From positions 4,816,001-4,880,000 of the forward strand of contig NZ_VFNX01000001.1 in assembly GCF_006715785.1 (NCBI RefSeq): a DNA stretch of 64,000 nucleotides. Direction: 5' to 3'. Within the stretch, counting starts at the first letter, position 1; the number at the start of each line of letters is the position of its first letter. A program made the position numbers and the translations under genes. The notes beneath the pieces were generated by a model. That model saw nothing but the letters and a program-made list of their open reading frames with translations, searched no databases and was not told the DNA's origin. Shown piece after piece: positions 61,838-64,000 of this stretch. This stretch comes from Streptomyces puniciscabiei (GTDB lineage Bacteria; Actinomycetota; Actinomycetes; Streptomycetales; Streptomycetaceae).

Positions 61838-61957
61838 GCGCGCCGACGCCACGCCGGTCACTCTGAGTACCTAGTGGCCGCGGGCAGTCCTCGCCGGTGA
61901 GCGGTCATCCATGGGTTGACCCGCAGAATCGTTCGACAGGGGGTGATGCGCACAGGG

Positions 61958-62004
61958 GGCGCGCGAGGGGCGCAGTCCGCGCCGGTCCATTGCCCTCGCG
62001 CGCC
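61958..62004 (+). terminator. 12-bp hairpin between DUF4360-like and encapsulin genes
   Basis: GGCGCGCGAGGG (61958-61969) pairs perfectly with CCCTCGCGCGCC (61993-62004) around a 23-base loop. It lies 120 bp after the DUF4360-like stop and 121 bp before the encapsulin start. It could end the first transcript or act in the encapsulin leader. Confidence 0.5.
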
Positions 62005-62125
62005 GCCTGAAGCGATCACTCAACGTGAGCGTGGCTCTGCTACTTCTGTGCACGCAGCGTGACGGCAGGACGCCGGGTCGTCCCGCTCCCACGTGCCATG
62101 CCAACGAGGAAGACGAGGTAGAGCC

Positions 62126-63559
62126 ATGCCCCTCGACACAGTGACCGCACAGGCGGCGGGCCCGGAGTCCGAGCAGCAGCAGCGCGAGCAGCAGAGCCTC
62201 AGCACCGCGGCGGCGCGTAATCTCGCCACCACCACCAAGTCCGAACCCCAGATGCAGGGCATCAGCTCCCGCTGGGCCACCCGCATCCTGCCCTGGGTGA
62301 ACGTGCCCGGCGCGACCTACCGGGTCAACCGCCGCCTCTCCTACACGCTCGGCGACGGTCGCGTGACCTTCGTGAAGAACGGCTCCAAGGTCCAGGTGGT
62401 CCCCGCCGAACTGGGCGAACTGCCGCTGCTGCGCGGTTTCACCGACAAGGACGCGCTCGGCGCGCTGGCCGACAAGTTCGTGCAGAAGGAGTTCGCCCCC
62501 GGCCAGGTCATCGTGCAGGAGGGCCGCAAGGCCGACCACGTGTACCTGATCGCGCACGGCAAGGTCGAGAAGATCAGCGAGGGCCCGTACGACGCCGAGG
62601 CCACGATCGGTCTGATGGCCGACGGGGACGCCTTCGGCGGCCAGGTGCTCGCCGGCGGTACCCGGAAGTGGGACTTCACGGCCCGTGCCATGACCGCCAC
62701 GACCGTACTCGCGCTGCCGCTGACGGCGTACAAGGCGGTCGCCGACCGGCACGAGAAGCTGCGCCGGCACGTGCAGTCCATCAGCACCGACGGCGACCGC
62801 CGGCTGAACCGGTCCGGCGAGGCCGACATCCTGCTGAAGGCGGGTCACCACGGCGAGGAGACGCTGCACCAGACCTTCGTCGACTACGAACTCGAGCCGC
62901 GCGAGTACGAGTTGAGCGTGGCGCAGACCGTGCTCCGGGTGCACAGCCGGGTCGCCGACCTCTACAACGAGCCGATGAACCAGACGCAGCAGCAGCTGCG
63001 GCTGACCATCGAGGCCCTGCGTGAGCGGCAGGAGCACGAGCTGATCAACAACGCGGAGTTCGGCCTGCTCAACAACGCCGACTTCGACCAGCGGATCTCC
63101 ACCTACTCGGGGCCGCCGACCCCGGACGACATGGACGAGCTGCTCAGCATGCGGCGCAAGACGCGCTGTTTCCTCGCCCACCCGAAGGCCATCGCCGCGT
63201 TCGGCCGCCAGTGCAACAAGCGGGGCCTCTACTTCGGCAGCGTCGACCTCAACGGCAACCAGATCCCCGCCTGGCGCGGCGTGCCCCTCCTGCCGTGCGG
63301 CAAGATCCCGATCAGCGACCAGGGCACGACCTCGATCATCGCCATGCGCACCGGCGAGGACGACCAGGGCGTCATCGGCCTTCACCAGACCGGCATCCCG
63401 GACGAGGTCGAGCCCGGCCTGAACGTCCGCTTCATGGGCATCAACGAGCAGGCGGTCATCTCCTACCTCGTCAGCACCTACTACTCGGCGGCCGTCCTGG
63501 TGCCCGACGCCCTCGGCATCCTGGAGAACGTCGAGATCGCCCGCACCAACGGGAGCTGA
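62126..63559 (+). CDS. Family 2B encapsulin shell protein with cyclic-nucleotide-binding domain
   Basis: The 477-residue protein combines the HK97-type family 2 encapsulin fold with an inserted cNMP-binding domain (about residues 110-220, [42 protein letters not shown]). The C-terminal shell part includes [19 protein letters not shown] and [16 protein letters not shown]. Family 2B shells form nanocompartments that in streptomycetes usually hold terpene cyclases or polyprenyl transferases. GAGG lies upstream of the ATG at 62126. A small disordered ORF and a truncated gene follow in the same direction. Confidence 0.93.
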   Translation: MPLDTVTAQAAGPESEQQQREQQSLSTAAARNLATTTKSEPQMQGISSRWATRILPWVNVPGATYRVNRRLSYTLGDGRVTFVKNGSKVQVVPAELGELPLLRGFTDKDALGALADKFVQKEFAPGQVIVQEGRKADHVYLIAHGKVEKISEGPYDAEATIGLMADGDAFGGQVLAGGTRKWDFTARAMTATTVLALPLTAYKAVADRHEKLRRHVQSISTDGDRRLNRSGEADILLKAGHHGEETLHQTFVDYELEPREYELSVAQTVLRVHSRVADLYNEPMNQTQQQLRLTIEALRERQEHELINNAEFGLLNNADFDQRISTYSGPPTPDDMDELLSMRRKTRCFLAHPKAIAAFGRQCNKRGLYFGSVDLNGNQIPAWRGVPLLPCGKIPISDQGTTSIIAMRTGEDDQGVIGLHQTGIPDEVEPGLNVRFMGINEQAVISYLVSTYYSAAVLVPDALGILENVEIARTNGS

Positions 63560-63564
63560 CGGCG

Positions 63565-63867
63565 GTGTCGTCGATCTCCCGGGTCACGGCACCGACCGCG
63601 GCCCACACCATCGCGGGCCCGGTACAGGCTCTGCGGTCGGCCGGGGCGTCACCGCCGACGGGACCGCCACCGCCGGCCCGCACACCGTCCGCCGGGCCGG
63701 GAGCCGGCCCGGGGCGCCTGACTTCGGGCCGCCCGACGGGGCTCGGCTCATCGGCCGCCCACCCGGCCTTCGAAGCGGCGGCCACCGCAGGGGACCCGGC
63801 GCCGGTCGCCGGCACTTCGCCGACGTCCGAGTCCGAGACCGAGGCCGCGTCCGCGAACGCCGCCTGA
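63565..63867 (+). CDS. Pro/Ala/Gly-rich disordered protein after the encapsulin
   Basis: The 100-residue ORF begins at GTG six bases after the shell stop, with GGGAG upstream. The composition is almost wholly Pro, Ala, Gly, Ser and Thr with an acidic end (TSESETEAASANAA). It resembles the disordered N-terminal cargo-loading segments of family 2B cargo enzymes but ends without any enzyme domain. A 16-bp direct repeat spans its stop codon (63853-63868 and 63872-63887). It could be a separate adaptor or a truncated cargo; cyclase or transferase motifs are absent. Confidence 0.55.
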   Translation: MSSISRVTAPTAAHTIAGPVQALRSAGASPPTGPPPPARTPSAGPGAGPGRLTSGRPTGLGSSAAHPAFEAAATAGDPAPVAGTSPTSESETEAASANAA

Positions 63868-63935
63868 CACTGCGAACGCCGCCTGACCCCACGCGTTCCG
63901 CGCACCCCTGACCCCCGTCCCCCGTGAGGAACCCC

Positions 63936-64000
63936 ATGTCCAAGATCTCCACCCAGATGGAAAGCATCGCCATGGGCGACGTCCTGCGCACCGACTACCA
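63936..64000 (+). CDS. 5' end of a gene cut by the window edge
   Basis: ATG at 63936 has TGAGGA upstream and opens a frame of 21 codons to the window end (MSKISTQMESIAMGDVLRTDY). It is in the probable encapsulin operon, so it may encode the cargo or a second component. The fragment is too short to identify. Confidence 0.6.
   Translation, partial: MSKISTQMESIAMGDVLRTDY

Overview
The window is high-GC actinobacterial DNA and reads as a Streptomyces chromosome. Many genes start at GTG and stop codons of neighbours often overlap the next start. The gene order nasA-like, cbiX-like, dgt, FAD reductase, dnaG, hrdA-like sigma factor, ABC pair, xylulokinase, mbl, matB agrees with what I remember of the Streptomyces coelicolor SCO24xx region. 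No organism below genus level is claimed.

Layout. 0-2.7 kb: a secreted M4 metalloprotease and a SARP-type regulator that contains a TTA codon. 2.9-7.7 kb: a compact cassette with a PatG-like subtilase, three small ORFs that each have a ribosome binding site, and a hemopexin-repeat protein with an M15-like C-terminus. 7.7-17.2 kb: metabolic genes (GGCT-like, arylamine N-acetyltransferase, assimilatory nitrate reductase, beta-helix-like membrane protein, SanA/YdcF-like protein, CbiX-like chelatase, dGTPase, ferredoxin-reductase-like flavoprotein). 17.3-26.5 kb: dnaG, an HrdA-like sigma factor with a 9-bp tandem repeat, a heterodimeric ABC exporter, xylulokinase and a YtxH-like protein. 26.6-28 kb: two identical tRNA-Asn genes, a CAT-anticodon tRNA, and about 0.9 kb with no convincing large gene. 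28-31.6 kb: a LysR/MFS pair and an MreB-like protein.

31.7-39.2 kb holds the most striking system. It is a four-gene leftward operon: a Trypco1-like small protein, a trypsin-like protease with a VMAP-C-like tail, a MoxR-type AAA+ ATPase, and a 1423-residue protein combining SAV_2336/vWA-like, pseudokinase and winged-helix/BTAD regions. It resembles the predicted vWA-MoxR-associated conflict systems and looks like a protease-armed signalling complex.

39.4-64 kb: a 1214-residue secreted subtilase, an acyl-CoA carboxyltransferase gene split by a G6 frameshift beside matB, a MerR-PP2C fusion with a MerR-type promoter, an ATP-grasp enzyme, LysR/SDR and IclR/SMP-30 pairs, an IrrE-like peptidase/membrane protein/flavoprotein operon, GH51 and GH35 glycosidases, an Rrf2-type regulator, a DUF4360-like secreted protein, and a family 2B encapsulin shell gene followed by a disordered small protein and a truncated gene at the window edge. 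Most regulator/target pairs are divergent, and several have clear dyad operators between them.
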